In this document: positions 44,594 through 53,508 of the stretch, piece by piece | Position numbering within the stretch: the first letter of the stretch is position 1 | Layout of the letters: each line of letters begins with the position of its first letter | From: Hohaiivirga grylli | GTDB taxonomy: Bacteria > Pseudomonadota > Alphaproteobacteria > Rhizobiales > Beijerinckiaceae | Length of the DNA stretch: 64,000 bases | NCBI RefSeq assembly: GCF_039655745.1 | Contig: NZ_JBBYXI010000001.1 | Location: 620,001-684,000 of the forward strand | Reading direction: 5' to 3' | Translations under genes and position numbers: made by a program | Notes under the pieces: generated by a model | What the model was told of the DNA's origin: nothing | What the model saw: only the letters and a program-made list of their open reading frames with translations | Database searches by the model: none

Positions 44594-45705
44594 CTGGCTG
44601 CCCCGATAAGTGGTGTTAATGCCGTTTTCAGGAGCTGGGCAGTTTGCTCAAGTGTGCGTTCTCTCCTGATAAACTCGCGTGCGTTTTGTGAAAGAGTCTG
44701 GCGTTTGTCAGGGTTGCCTATCAGGCTGGTGATTATTGATGCAAAATCATCGATATTATCACCTGAAACCAGAATACCGGTTTCTTCATTCAAAACGGCA
44801 TCAGCTACACCGCCATTGTTAAATGCCACAATCGGACAGCCAAAGGCCTGCGCTTCAAGAAAGACCATTCCGTAAGCCTCATTCAGAGCCGGCCAGACCA
44901 TAAGATCAGATGTGCTGTACAGGCTTGCAAGAGTAGCCTTGTCTTCAATTTCTCCATGCCAGTGTATCCGTGAGCCAAATTGAGCAAACAGATTATGCAC
45001 GTCGTAATGAGCTGGCCCGTCGCCAACCACATCCAACTGCCATGGAAAAGATACTTTCTGAAGAGTATGCGCAAGTTGCTGATAAGATGCCAGCTTATCG
45101 CCTTTTCGCATCATTGCGACGGTCAGCAGTTGTGCTGGTTTATCCGTAGTAAAGGCTCGTGTTTTCGGTTCTTTCGGCCATACAGATAAATCAAGAAATG
45201 GAGGGAGATACAGTACTTGCTGATGAGCAGGTTTATGCTCTGTTAGCGATAGGCTGTCACGACGGGTCAGAGCAAAGATAATATCGGCCTGATCCAGAGC
45301 CTCTTCTGCGCCCTGATGGGCTAATGCCCATGGACCGTTAGCCCGTTTTGATGCCCGACTCCCTTCTGCAATGACATAGGGAATATTAAGGGCGCGGGCG
45401 ACATGTGGGCCGATCCAGTCCGGAGATTTGTAATAGACGTGGTAGCTGAACCAGAGTGACGGAATGTTGCCGCTTTTATGAAATGCTGCAACGAGATCCT
45501 CAGCTTCACGAATAGCGAGTTCTTTGAGTTCTGCTTGACGGGCAGGAGTGCCCGACGGCTCAAAACTGCGAAGTTTTGAGACAATATTCGTCTGAAAGCC
45601 GGTTGTCTGGAGAGCTGATAGCAGAAGCTGTGCCATTGTTCTGTCCCCGGAAGGAACCGGGTGATCAGGAGATTTCATGGGAGCATAGAAAGCGATATCA
45701 GTCAT
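44590..45705 (-). CDS. GT4-type glycosyltransferase
   Basis: A 371-aa GT-B enzyme. The C-terminal nucleotide-sugar domain has WPALNEAYGMVFLEAQAFG, an EX7E motif, followed by CPIVAFNNGGVADAV. The N-terminal acceptor domain begins MTDIAFYAPMKSPDHPVPSGDR. The ATG at 45705 is used because the preceding gene ends at 45716 and sequence upstream of it lacks family similarity. Its stop overlaps the next gene by 4 nt. Confidence 0.87.
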   Translation of the reverse strand: MTDIAFYAPMKSPDHPVPSGDRTMAQLLLSALQTTGFQTNIVSKLRSFEPSGTPARQAELKELAIREAEDLVAAFHKSGNIPSLWFSYHVYYKSPDWIGPHVARALNIPYVIAEGSRASKRANGPWALAHQGAEEALDQADIIFALTRRDSLSLTEHKPAHQQVLYLPPFLDLSVWPKEPKTRAFTTDKPAQLLTVAMMRKGDKLASYQQLAHTLQKVSFPWQLDVVGDGPAHYDVHNLFAQFGSRIHWHGEIEDKATLASLYSTSDLMVWPALNEAYGMVFLEAQAFGCPIVAFNNGGVADAVLNEETGILVSGDNIDDFASIITSLIGNPDKRQTLSQNAREFIRRERTLEQTAQLLKTALTPLIGAAR

Positions 45706-45715
45706 CTTACTATGC

Positions 45716-46981
45716 TCAATGACTGTCGTACGGTTTGGCTGAAAATAGCTGTTGGAATTTATCTTCCATAATATCAATGCCACCATCCATGGAGAATTCA
45801 CTCCGAAGACGCTTGTAGGCAGCTGTTCCCAGTTTATGACGTCTTGCCGGATCACGTGCCAGCATATTGATGGCATTGGAAAGGTTCCCCCAATCCGAAG
45901 GTGGAGTCAGAACACCTTCCTTGCCATCTCTGATGAACTCAGGAATGCCCGCAAAGTTACTGGCGATGATTGCCAGTTTCTGCGTTGCCGCTTCCATCAA
46001 TACATTTGGCAGGCCATCCTGATCACCGGATTTTGCCTGCTTTGAGGGAAGGACAAACATATCGGCTTCACGAAGTAGCGTGATGATATCTGTCTGGTTC
46101 TTGGGGCCCATAAAGATAATTCGTTTGTCGATCCCGTTATTGCGAGCCTGCTGCTTTAAAGCTGCCAGCAGCTCCCCTCCGCCAACATGGACGAATTGCC
46201 AGTGAAGATTTTTTGGCAAGGCTGCCAGTGCCTTGATGAGATCATCAAAGCCTTTTTTCGTAACGGCACGTCCAACGGACATAATACGTACCGGGTTGCT
46301 GGCATCTGAACCATCACGATCTGCCCGTTTTTTCGGCGCGTCGGGAAATCTTGAAAGATCGAGGCCGTGATAGACAAGAGTAACCTTGTCATCTCCATCA
46401 GTAAGAGAGTTAAGATACTCTGCGCCCTGTTGTGTGCAGGTTACCCCCCAGGCAGCACTTTTGATCTTTTCTCTTTTTTCCCATTCCGGCGTTGTCCAGA
46501 TATCCTTGGCATGGGCCGAGAATGTCCACTGACGGTTGGTCAGAATGGCAGTGTAATAGACAACAGAGCCCGGTGTATGCAGAAAATGGACATGAAGATG
46601 TACCACGGATGGTGAGAGCTCGCGACCAATAACCATGGCCTGCCCAAGGCGTCGGATGCGGTTTGCTGTTGGCTCTCTTTTATAATCACGCCAGAAGGTT
46701 TTGATGAGCTTTGCGAAGCCAGGTTGGCGCAGAGCCCAGAAAGCGCCTGCAAGGACTCTGAAGGGTGCCTGATACAAATATTCCGGTAAATAGAAGACCG
46801 GAGATTTGATCGCTTTATGCATGGGATGAATGGATGGGTCGGTCGGGTGGCGTAACGACCATATATCTAGCGGCCAGCCCCTTTGTTCGAGAGCTAATAT
46901 CTCCTGTGCAATGAATGTTTCTGAAAGCCGTGGGTAACCTTTCAGGACAATTGCGATTTTCTTCTTTGTATTCTCCGCCAT
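45716..46981 (-). CDS. GT4-type glycosyltransferase
   Basis: A 421-aa enzyme with KKKIAIVLKGYPRLSETFIAQEI at the N-terminus, a form common in exopolysaccharide and colanic acid transferases. It carries SVGRAVTKKGFDDLIKAL near the domain junction and DGLPNVLMEAATQKLAIIAS with the donor Glu. The ATG at 46981 begins MAENTKKK, 10 nt after the previous stop. Second gene of the operon. Confidence 0.88.
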   Translation of the reverse strand: MAENTKKKIAIVLKGYPRLSETFIAQEILALEQRGWPLDIWSLRHPTDPSIHPMHKAIKSPVFYLPEYLYQAPFRVLAGAFWALRQPGFAKLIKTFWRDYKREPTANRIRRLGQAMVIGRELSPSVVHLHVHFLHTPGSVVYYTAILTNRQWTFSAHAKDIWTTPEWEKREKIKSAAWGVTCTQQGAEYLNSLTDGDDKVTLVYHGLDLSRFPDAPKKRADRDGSDASNPVRIMSVGRAVTKKGFDDLIKALAALPKNLHWQFVHVGGGELLAALKQQARNNGIDKRIIFMGPKNQTDIITLLREADMFVLPSKQAKSGDQDGLPNVLMEAATQKLAIIASNFAGIPEFIRDGKEGVLTPPSDWGNLSNAINMLARDPARRHKLGTAAYKRLRSEFSMDGGIDIMEDKFQQLFSAKPYDSH

Positions 46982-46991
46982 TGGATGTCCG

Positions 46992-48188
46992 TTACTCTGC
47001 TGCGTCTTGCGCAGATTCACGTTTTAACTGTGGCAGAAGAGAAGATACACGTTCCTCAATACGTGCCAGCCCATCAAGGAGCCCCGGTATTGTGGCTTCT
47101 GATGGCTTACCCTGTGTTGAGAGCCGCTCAAGAGCCTCAACCATGATGTGCGGGTCTCTGATGCCGTCATCGTTAAGGTGACGGACAAGGCCAAGACGCT
47201 CACTGGCAACTGCTCTGATATGCTGCTCAAGTCGTGGCTTGGTGCGTGGAATGATCAGCGCCTTTTTGTCGAAAGAGAGAATTTCACAGAAGGTATTATA
47301 ACCACCCATGGCGACGACTGCTTCAGCGCGCTGCATCAGAACTTCAAGCTTGTTGTCAAACAGAATGGCATCAAGACGTGGGAATTTTGCAATTCTTTCA
47401 AGGAATGTTTTTTGCAGGCTTCGGTTTATAAACGGGCCGAATACGAGCAAAGTTGACAGGTTCAGGTCAGGCTTGGCTTCATAGGCAGAGATGACCCAAT
47501 CAATCAGATCAGCGCCATCACCCCCGCCGCCGGTTGTCACAAGCGTGAATGGTTGCTTCACAATGCGCGGATAGTTTCTGGGAATTCTGATCTCGGGCAT
47601 ATCCCGGTTGAGATAGCCCGTATAATATACGCGCTTCTGAACATCTTCTGGAAGATTCAGAGCTGCTAGGGGCTCATATATATCCTTCAGACCGTAAACC
47701 CAGATTTCATCGTAATACTCAACCAGTGCTTTAACGGCACCTTTCCGCTCCCATTCAGGAATAAGCAGTGCAGGCTCATCAAGAATGTCGCGTATTCCAA
47801 GCACAAGCCGGCAGCCTTGCATACGTGCCTGTTTAAGGGCCGGAATAACCTCGCCATGAAAACCGGTTGGCTCTTTGTCGATGATCATAATGTCTGGTTC
47901 AAAAGACTGAACCGTTTCAAGAATCAAAGACTGCCGTAGCTGAACTGCATCTTCTAATGAAGTGTTGAGATGTAAGGAGCGGTAATTGCCATTTGTCAGC
48001 TTGGTCACGCCGGGAATACGGATATAGTCCACACCCTGCATAAACTCGAAATTGCCGATAATCGGTGAGCCTGAAATAATCAGAATAGATGAATCTGGCC
48101 ATCTTTGAACAAGTGCATTGGCAATGGCCCGAGAGCGCCTCAAATGGCCTAATCCAAATGTATCATGACTATAAAGAAGGATACGCAA
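46992..48188 (-). CDS. MurG-like glycosyltransferase
   Basis: A 398-aa GT-B protein, first of the minus-strand glycan operon. It opens with ILLYSHDTFGLGHLRRSRAIANAL (the Gly-His loop of MurG-type enzymes). It has TTGGGGDGADL at the domain junction and AVVAMGGYNTFCEILSF plus PRTKPRLEQHIRA in the donor site. It faces the ABC-like gene across a 250-bp divergent promoter region. Confidence 0.85.
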   Translation of the reverse strand: MRILLYSHDTFGLGHLRRSRAIANALVQRWPDSSILIISGSPIIGNFEFMQGVDYIRIPGVTKLTNGNYRSLHLNTSLEDAVQLRQSLILETVQSFEPDIMIIDKEPTGFHGEVIPALKQARMQGCRLVLGIRDILDEPALLIPEWERKGAVKALVEYYDEIWVYGLKDIYEPLAALNLPEDVQKRVYYTGYLNRDMPEIRIPRNYPRIVKQPFTLVTTGGGGDGADLIDWVISAYEAKPDLNLSTLLVFGPFINRSLQKTFLERIAKFPRLDAILFDNKLEVLMQRAEAVVAMGGYNTFCEILSFDKKALIIPRTKPRLEQHIRAVASERLGLVRHLNDDGIRDPHIMVEALERLSTQGKPSEATIPGLLDGLARIEERVSSLLPQLKRESAQDAAE

Positions 48189-48438
48189 GCGTAAAATCCT
48201 GATGCTAATTTAATTGATTTTGGCAATACCAAGTTACAGGGAGATATTTCTTCCAACCATGTTAGGCAACGTGCGCTTTTGCTCTTTTAACTCCACTTCA
48301 TACGGCTTAGCTACTTTTTGAACAACAGAGAAATTGATATAGAGGATTCCAGCGCAGGGTGATAAATGTTTCTATCTGCAAGGAACATTCTGACAGGCAA
48401 TTCTGTTGAGCGTTTAATGAGTGGCATTTTCGACGGCA

Positions 48439-51138
48439 ATGGACAAGAGCCTTTTTAAATATATCTGGCAACATTCTAAACGCGAACAGCTGTTGATTTG
48501 CGCAGTTGTTTTGCTGTCCTTGCCATTCTACTACCTGTCTCTTGATCTCCCGCGACGAATTGTCAATGAGGCGATACAGGGCGGAGCCTTTAAACATGGC
48601 AATGAGACGGTTCCATTCCTTGCCATTTCTTTTGATCTGCCGACATGGCTGGGCGGGGCACATATCAATCTTTTTGACGGGCTGACCGTTGGGCGTATTG
48701 AACTGCTGCTTGGCCTGTCTTTATCATTTCTTTTTTTCGTTCTTATCAACGGTGCGTTCAAGTACTGGATTAACCTTGCCAAGGGCGCTCTTGGTGAACG
48801 GATGCTCAGGCGAATGCGTTTTGAGCTGTTCAACCTTGTTTTGCGGTTCAGCCCTGAGTATCTGAAACAGGCAAAATCAGCAGAGACTGCAACAATTATC
48901 AAAGATGAAGTTGAGCCAATTGGTGGTTTTATTGGTGATGCTTTTATTCTGCCAATGTTTCTTGGGGCTCAGGCTGCAACGGCTTTGATGTTTATCATCC
49001 TGCAAAGTACATGGCTTGGTCTGATGGCTGCAGGGATAGTTTTGATCCAGATTATTATCATTCCGCGGTTGCGTCGAAAGCTTCTGGTTCTTGGACGGAA
49101 GCGACAGCTGGTATCTCGCAGGTTTGCGGGCCGTATCGGTGAGGTTTTTGATGGGCAGCAGGCCGTTCGTCTGCATAATACCGAGGATTGGGAACGGGCA
49201 GATATCGGTGACCGTCTCTATTCACTGTTTGACATCCGTTATCGTATTTACAAGCGCAAATTTGTTGTCAAATTTCTGAACAATCTGCTGGCACAGATGA
49301 CCCCATTTCTATTCTATGCAATTGGTGGTTATTTTGCTGTAACCGGACGTATGGATATCGGTCAGCTGGTCGCTGTTATTGCAGCCTATCGTGATCTGCC
49401 TCCGCCATTGAAAGAGCTGATTGACTGGGATCAGCAGCGTTTGGATGTTCAGGTTAAATATGATCAGGTTGTTCAGCAGTTTGCACCTGAACATCTTCTG
49501 CCAGAGCCGGTATCGACAATAAGTCTGGATGCAAAGATTGAATTCGGTTCTCCGCTTAAAATCGATGATCTCAGCATATCCGACGCACAAAGCCTGCCAA
49601 TTTTGAGCAAGATATCTTTTGACGTTCCTCTGCATCAGCGGATTGCTGTTACTGGGCAGTCTCTGCAGACGTCTGCATTCGTTGATGCTCTTTCCCAGCC
49701 TGAACAACTGGCGATTGGTTCGATCATGGCTGGTAATGTTGAACTGACAAGTTTGCCGCGTGCTATTCGTGCCCGGAAAATCGGGTGTGTCAATGCCGAT
49801 CCAATCCTCTTTCCGGGAACAATCAGGGACAATCTTGTTTATGGTCTGAAAGCACGGCAGATTAAGGATGGCGAGGAAACAGAGCGCCTGAAAATAAAAC
49901 GCCAGACAGAGGCCAGAAAAACAGGAAATCCACTCGTGAAGGCGGATGATGAGTGGGTTGATTATGAGCTGGCAGGCGTTTCAAGCAGTGAAGAGCTTGA
50001 TCGCATATTGCTGGAGCAGCTACACGCGATTGGGATGGGTGAGGATATCTATCGGTTTGGTCAGTACCAGTCTTTTGACCCGGAGCGTTATCCAAATTTT
50101 GCAGATCGACTGATTAAGGCGCGTGAACTGCTGTACCAACGGCTTGAACAGGATCAGAATACACATCTGGTCGAGTTTTTTGACTGCGAGAAATATAATA
50201 CACAGGCAACGATTGCTGAGAATGTGCTGTTTGGTGTCCCGACAAAAAATAGTCTTCAGGGAGCAGGCCTGGCGGAAGATGATGGTTTCCGAAAAGTTTT
50301 ACGTAAAGAAAAGCTTTTCGACACATTGGTTGATTTGGGAGCCAATATTGCAGAAACAATGGTTGAGCTATTCCGTGATCTGCCTCCCGGGCATCCGCTC
50401 TTTGAACAGTTTTCTTTTGTCAGTGCGGATGAACTAGAGGAATATGCCACAATTGTTCAGCACTGGAACAACCGTCGCCGGAATGTAAACAATGCTGCCA
50501 GAACACAGCTTATCGGGCTGGCCCTGAATTATATTGAGCCACGTCATCGTTTTGGTTTACTGGATGAAACTTTGAAAGAACGCCTGGTTCAGACCAGAGT
50601 AGCTTTCCGCGAGACTTTGGAAGAAAGCGGAAGTAACAGCATTGAGTTCTATGACAGGAATGAGATCTGCTCGGCTGCACCTCTGCGCGATAATATCCTT
50701 TTTGGTAAAATCAATCTTGTAATTGCGGATGCGCAGCGGTTGGTTGCCAATGCTATTCACATTGTCATTGAAGAACTTGAGCTACGCCATCCTGTTGAGC
50801 GGCTTGGTCTGAATCATCAGGTCGGGGTATCAGGCCGGCTTCTGACAGCACAACAGAGAGTTGGTGTTGATCTGGTCCGTAACCTTGTGAAACGTCCTGA
50901 AATATTGATTGTTGACCGGGCATTTAGTGCCTTCGCATCCCCACAACAGGAAATTCTGCGGGCATTCCTGCAACAGAAAAGCAAGGAATTCAACGCAACC
51001 CTAATTATGGTCATAACGGAACAAAGCGGCTTGTCAGGGTTTGATTTTGTTGTAAACCTATCTACGAATGAAGCGCATGTGGAAGCTGTTCCCTATGCGA
51101 CACAGTTGGACAATGTGGCCCCACTGATAGCTGGTTAG
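48439..51138 (+). CDS. ABC-exporter-like protein with degenerate ATPase and large repeated insertion
   Basis: An 899-aa protein. The N-terminal half (to about residue 345) is an ABC exporter membrane domain with six hydrophobic segments. The ATPase half lacks the key residues: the P-loop position reads TGQSLQTSA (about 405-413) with no Lys, the signature reads VSGRLLTAQQR (from 797), Walker B IVD826 is followed by Arg instead of Glu, and the switch His is Glu861. About 390 residues separate P-loop and signature, against about 110 normally. The motif after the Q-loop occurs three times: GTIRDNLVYG (near 460-469), ATIAENVLFG (590-599) and APLRDNILFG (747-756). The ATG at 48439 is preferred to a GTG at 48421. 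Cotranscribed with a cAMP-binding protein and a cyclase. Confidence 0.85.
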   Translation: MDKSLFKYIWQHSKREQLLICAVVLLSLPFYYLSLDLPRRIVNEAIQGGAFKHGNETVPFLAISFDLPTWLGGAHINLFDGLTVGRIELLLGLSLSFLFFVLINGAFKYWINLAKGALGERMLRRMRFELFNLVLRFSPEYLKQAKSAETATIIKDEVEPIGGFIGDAFILPMFLGAQAATALMFIILQSTWLGLMAAGIVLIQIIIIPRLRRKLLVLGRKRQLVSRRFAGRIGEVFDGQQAVRLHNTEDWERADIGDRLYSLFDIRYRIYKRKFVVKFLNNLLAQMTPFLFYAIGGYFAVTGRMDIGQLVAVIAAYRDLPPPLKELIDWDQQRLDVQVKYDQVVQQFAPEHLLPEPVSTISLDAKIEFGSPLKIDDLSISDAQSLPILSKISFDVPLHQRIAVTGQSLQTSAFVDALSQPEQLAIGSIMAGNVELTSLPRAIRARKIGCVNADPILFPGTIRDNLVYGLKARQIKDGEETERLKIKRQTEARKTGNPLVKADDEWVDYELAGVSSSEELDRILLEQLHAIGMGEDIYRFGQYQSFDPERYPNFADRLIKARELLYQRLEQDQNTHLVEFFDCEKYNTQATIAENVLFGVPTKNSLQGAGLAEDDGFRKVLRKEKLFDTLVDLGANIAETMVELFRDLPPGHPLFEQFSFVSADELEEYATIVQHWNNRRRNVNNAARTQLIGLALNYIEPRHRFGLLDETLKERLVQTRVAFRETLEESGSNSIEFYDRNEICSAAPLRDNILFGKINLVIADAQRLVANAIHIVIEELELRHPVERLGLNHQVGVSGRLLTAQQRVGVDLVRNLVKRPEILIVDRAFSAFASPQQEILRAFLQQKSKEFNATLIMVITEQSGLSGFDFVVNLSTNEAHVEAVPYATQLDNVAPLIAG

Positions 51139-51171
51139 TTTTGAGTGGTTTGTTGGAAAGGGCGTGTCGGC

Positions 51172-51636
51172 ATGTCTGAAGGGATGCCAAAGACTCTTGA
51201 AGCTGAGGTGTCTGCTTTGCAGCGTATCCCTATGTTTCAGGGTGTCGATGCCAAGCGTCTTAAACTGCTTGCCTTTGCGTCTGAGCGTATCAGCTTCTCG
51301 GTGGGACAGAAACTCTTCTCGCAGGGTGATCCATCTGATTTTGCCTATGTTATTTTAGAAGGCAGTGCTGATATCTTCATCAATGGCCATGAGGGTATGG
51401 TCAAGGTCGCGCAATTCACAGAGCATCAGATGGTCGGTGAAATGGGGATTCTGACCAGAAACCCCCGCTCTGCAACTGTTATTGCAGCTTCGCCAATGAC
51501 GGTTCTGCGCATCAACAAGGATGTCTTTTTTGAACTGACAAGCCATTTCCCTCAGATGGGCATGGCTGTGATGGTTGAGCTGGCAGTTCGGCTTGAACAG
51601 AGCAATGCACGTCTTGTCGAATTTCTGACCAAGTAA
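51172..51636 (+). CDS. Cyclic nucleotide-binding domain protein
   Basis: A 154-aa stand-alone cNMP domain with no DNA-binding helix-turn-helix. The phosphate-binding cassette is intact: GEMGILTRNPRSATV near residues 89-103, with the Glu and Arg that hold the cyclic phosphate and ribose. FAYVILEGSADIFING gives the beta-roll. The ATG at 51172 fits better than an earlier in-frame GTG. It sits 33 nt after the ABC-like gene and 26 nt before the cyclase, so it is likely the receptor for that cyclase's product (inference). Confidence 0.88.
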   Translation: MSEGMPKTLEAEVSALQRIPMFQGVDAKRLKLLAFASERISFSVGQKLFSQGDPSDFAYVILEGSADIFINGHEGMVKVAQFTEHQMVGEMGILTRNPRSATVIAASPMTVLRINKDVFFELTSHFPQMGMAVMVELAVRLEQSNARLVEFLTK

Positions 51637-51662
51637 CGTCAGACAGCTTAAAACTGGACGCC

Positions 51663-53360
51663 ATGATTTCGCGCCGAAACTCTAAACAGACAAATTCTTT
51701 TCGGGCGACATTGCTTCAGGCAGGGGGAATGCGTTACCAATGGTGGACGCCTGAGTTCTGGCGAATGGTGTCCGGGCTTATTCTTTTCAGTTTTGCCCTG
51801 ACACATTTTCTTAATCATGCACTTGGCCTCATATCGCTGGATGTTATGATGTACGTGCAGGATTGGCGCCGGGGGTTCTGGCGTTCCTGGCCAGGAACAT
51901 TTTTACTGGCCGGTGCATTTCTCACGCATATCAGTCTTGCCTTATGGAAAATTGCCAAGAGACGCACATGGCGTATGCCTGTCGTTGAGGCTGTCCAGAT
52001 TATATCCGGTCTGGCGATACCGATTATGGGAGCCGGGCATGTCTTCAATACAAGGGTTGTCCATTCGCTCTATGGATTTGATGACAATTATGCTGTCATT
52101 CTTAATGCGATCAAAATGGGTGCAGGCTGGAAGCAGTCGATCTTTCTGATTGTTGTCTGGGTTCACAGCACGATTGGCCTTAACCACTGGTTGCGAAGCA
52201 AGGTATCATATCCGAACTGGTCTCCTGTTTTCTGGACATTGTCTCTGCTTATTCCAAGCCTTGCTCTTTCTGGCTGGGTTGAGGGTGCGAGACAGGTATC
52301 CTACGGGATGACAGAGCAGCAAATATTGTCGCCCCAGATGGCAACCGCCAAAGAGGCCATGTACAACACGGCACATCTGACAATATGGGTCATATTTGGT
52401 GCCTTTGTCCTGATGATCCTTTTTGCGCGACTGCTTGACTGGATTAAGGCAGGACCGGTTATTTCCTTTGCGGATGGCAGCAAGGTGCAAGCGCCTGCTG
52501 GTGCAACACTTCTGGAAATCAGCCGTCTTGGCAAAACATCCTTTGCAGCAGTCTGTGGCGGACGTGGCCGCTGCACGACATGCCGGTGTCTCATCACATC
52601 CGGTGCAGAGACGCTTCCGGCTCCTACGGGAGCAGAGCTGGCTGCGCTTGAGCGCATGGATCACCCGGAAAACATCCGGCTGGCTTGCCAGATTAAACCG
52701 GTTCAGCCGCTGAGTGTGCGTCCTCTCATGCCCGTCCGTAAAGCGGAGCGTCCGGCGAGTGAGTTTGATGCCATGCGCTGGGGTGTAGAGCAGCGTATCA
52801 CTGTGATGTTTGTGGATTTGCGAGGCTTTACCTCGTTGGCTGAACGGCTTTATCCCTTCGACTCTATTTTTTTACTGAACCGCTTTTTTGAAGTGATGGC
52901 AGCACAGGTTGAAAGGCACAATGGTATTGTCGATAAATATCTGGGTGATGGCTTTATGGCTCTGTTTGGCATGCGTGGCAGTATGGGTAATGGCAGTAAG
53001 AATGCCATACTCGCGGCTCAGGGTATGCTTGCAGCATTAGAGCAGACCAATGAAGAGTTCCGCATGGCGATTGGTGAATCTCTGCGTATGGGTATTGGTG
53101 TTCATACGGGGCGTGCTGTTCTTGGACGTGTCGGAGATCTGAAGTCGGGCGCAATGACTGCATTGGGGGACAGCGTTAATGTTGCGGCGCGTCTGGAAAA
53201 CCTGAATAAGGAATTTAATTCAGAGCTGATTGTCTCAGATTCTGCCCTGTCCTCCTCCGGCCTTCCTCTGGATGGCTGGGAGCATCAGGAAGTTGAACTT
53301 CGCGGCCGTGACAGCGTGATTACCATTTATATTGCACGAGCCAGTGCAGCTGGGGCTTAA
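51663..53360 (+). CDS. Membrane adenylate/guanylate cyclase with 2Fe-2S ferredoxin domain
   Basis: A 565-aa protein in three parts. Residues 30-260 form about five to six membrane helices with many His residues (H48, H52, H89, H126, H134, H168, H175, H238), as in heme b membrane anchors. Residues 265-355 are a ferredoxin domain with C298, C304, C307 and C342 in CX5CX2C...C spacing. Residues 375-560 are a class III cyclase domain with metal Asp385 (VDLRGF) and Asp429 (YLGDGF) and N506/R510 (GDSVNVAARLE), so it should be active. Start at 51663 with GGA 6 nt upstream. A redox-sensing cyclase is the natural reading. Confidence 0.9.
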   Translation: MISRRNSKQTNSFRATLLQAGGMRYQWWTPEFWRMVSGLILFSFALTHFLNHALGLISLDVMMYVQDWRRGFWRSWPGTFLLAGAFLTHISLALWKIAKRRTWRMPVVEAVQIISGLAIPIMGAGHVFNTRVVHSLYGFDDNYAVILNAIKMGAGWKQSIFLIVVWVHSTIGLNHWLRSKVSYPNWSPVFWTLSLLIPSLALSGWVEGARQVSYGMTEQQILSPQMATAKEAMYNTAHLTIWVIFGAFVLMILFARLLDWIKAGPVISFADGSKVQAPAGATLLEISRLGKTSFAAVCGGRGRCTTCRCLITSGAETLPAPTGAELAALERMDHPENIRLACQIKPVQPLSVRPLMPVRKAERPASEFDAMRWGVEQRITVMFVDLRGFTSLAERLYPFDSIFLLNRFFEVMAAQVERHNGIVDKYLGDGFMALFGMRGSMGNGSKNAILAAQGMLAALEQTNEEFRMAIGESLRMGIGVHTGRAVLGRVGDLKSGAMTALGDSVNVAARLENLNKEFNSELIVSDSALSSSGLPLDGWEHQEVELRGRDSVITIYIARASAAGA

Positions 53361-53379
53361 GCATATTCATTTTGACTCT

Positions 53380-53409
53380 GGGCAAAGGTTCAATATGCTG
53401 AACCTGCCC
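53380..53409 (+). terminator. Stem-loop after the cyclase gene
   Basis: GGGC and AGGTTCA pair with TGAACCT and GCCC (2-nt bulge), 20 nt after the cyclase stop. There is no strong T run. Confidence 0.45.
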
Positions 53410-53508
53410 GTTTCGTAAATAGCCCTTAAACTCCATAAGATCATGAATTTTCTTGCTCATTCCTGATGGCTCAATATCCTGACAGAGTAGCCAGTGGGAG
53501 TATTCAGC

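Noticed and set aside
51815..53163. Several antisense open frames across the cyclase gene
   Set aside because: All lie inside a gene with three recognisable domains and show no independent signals.
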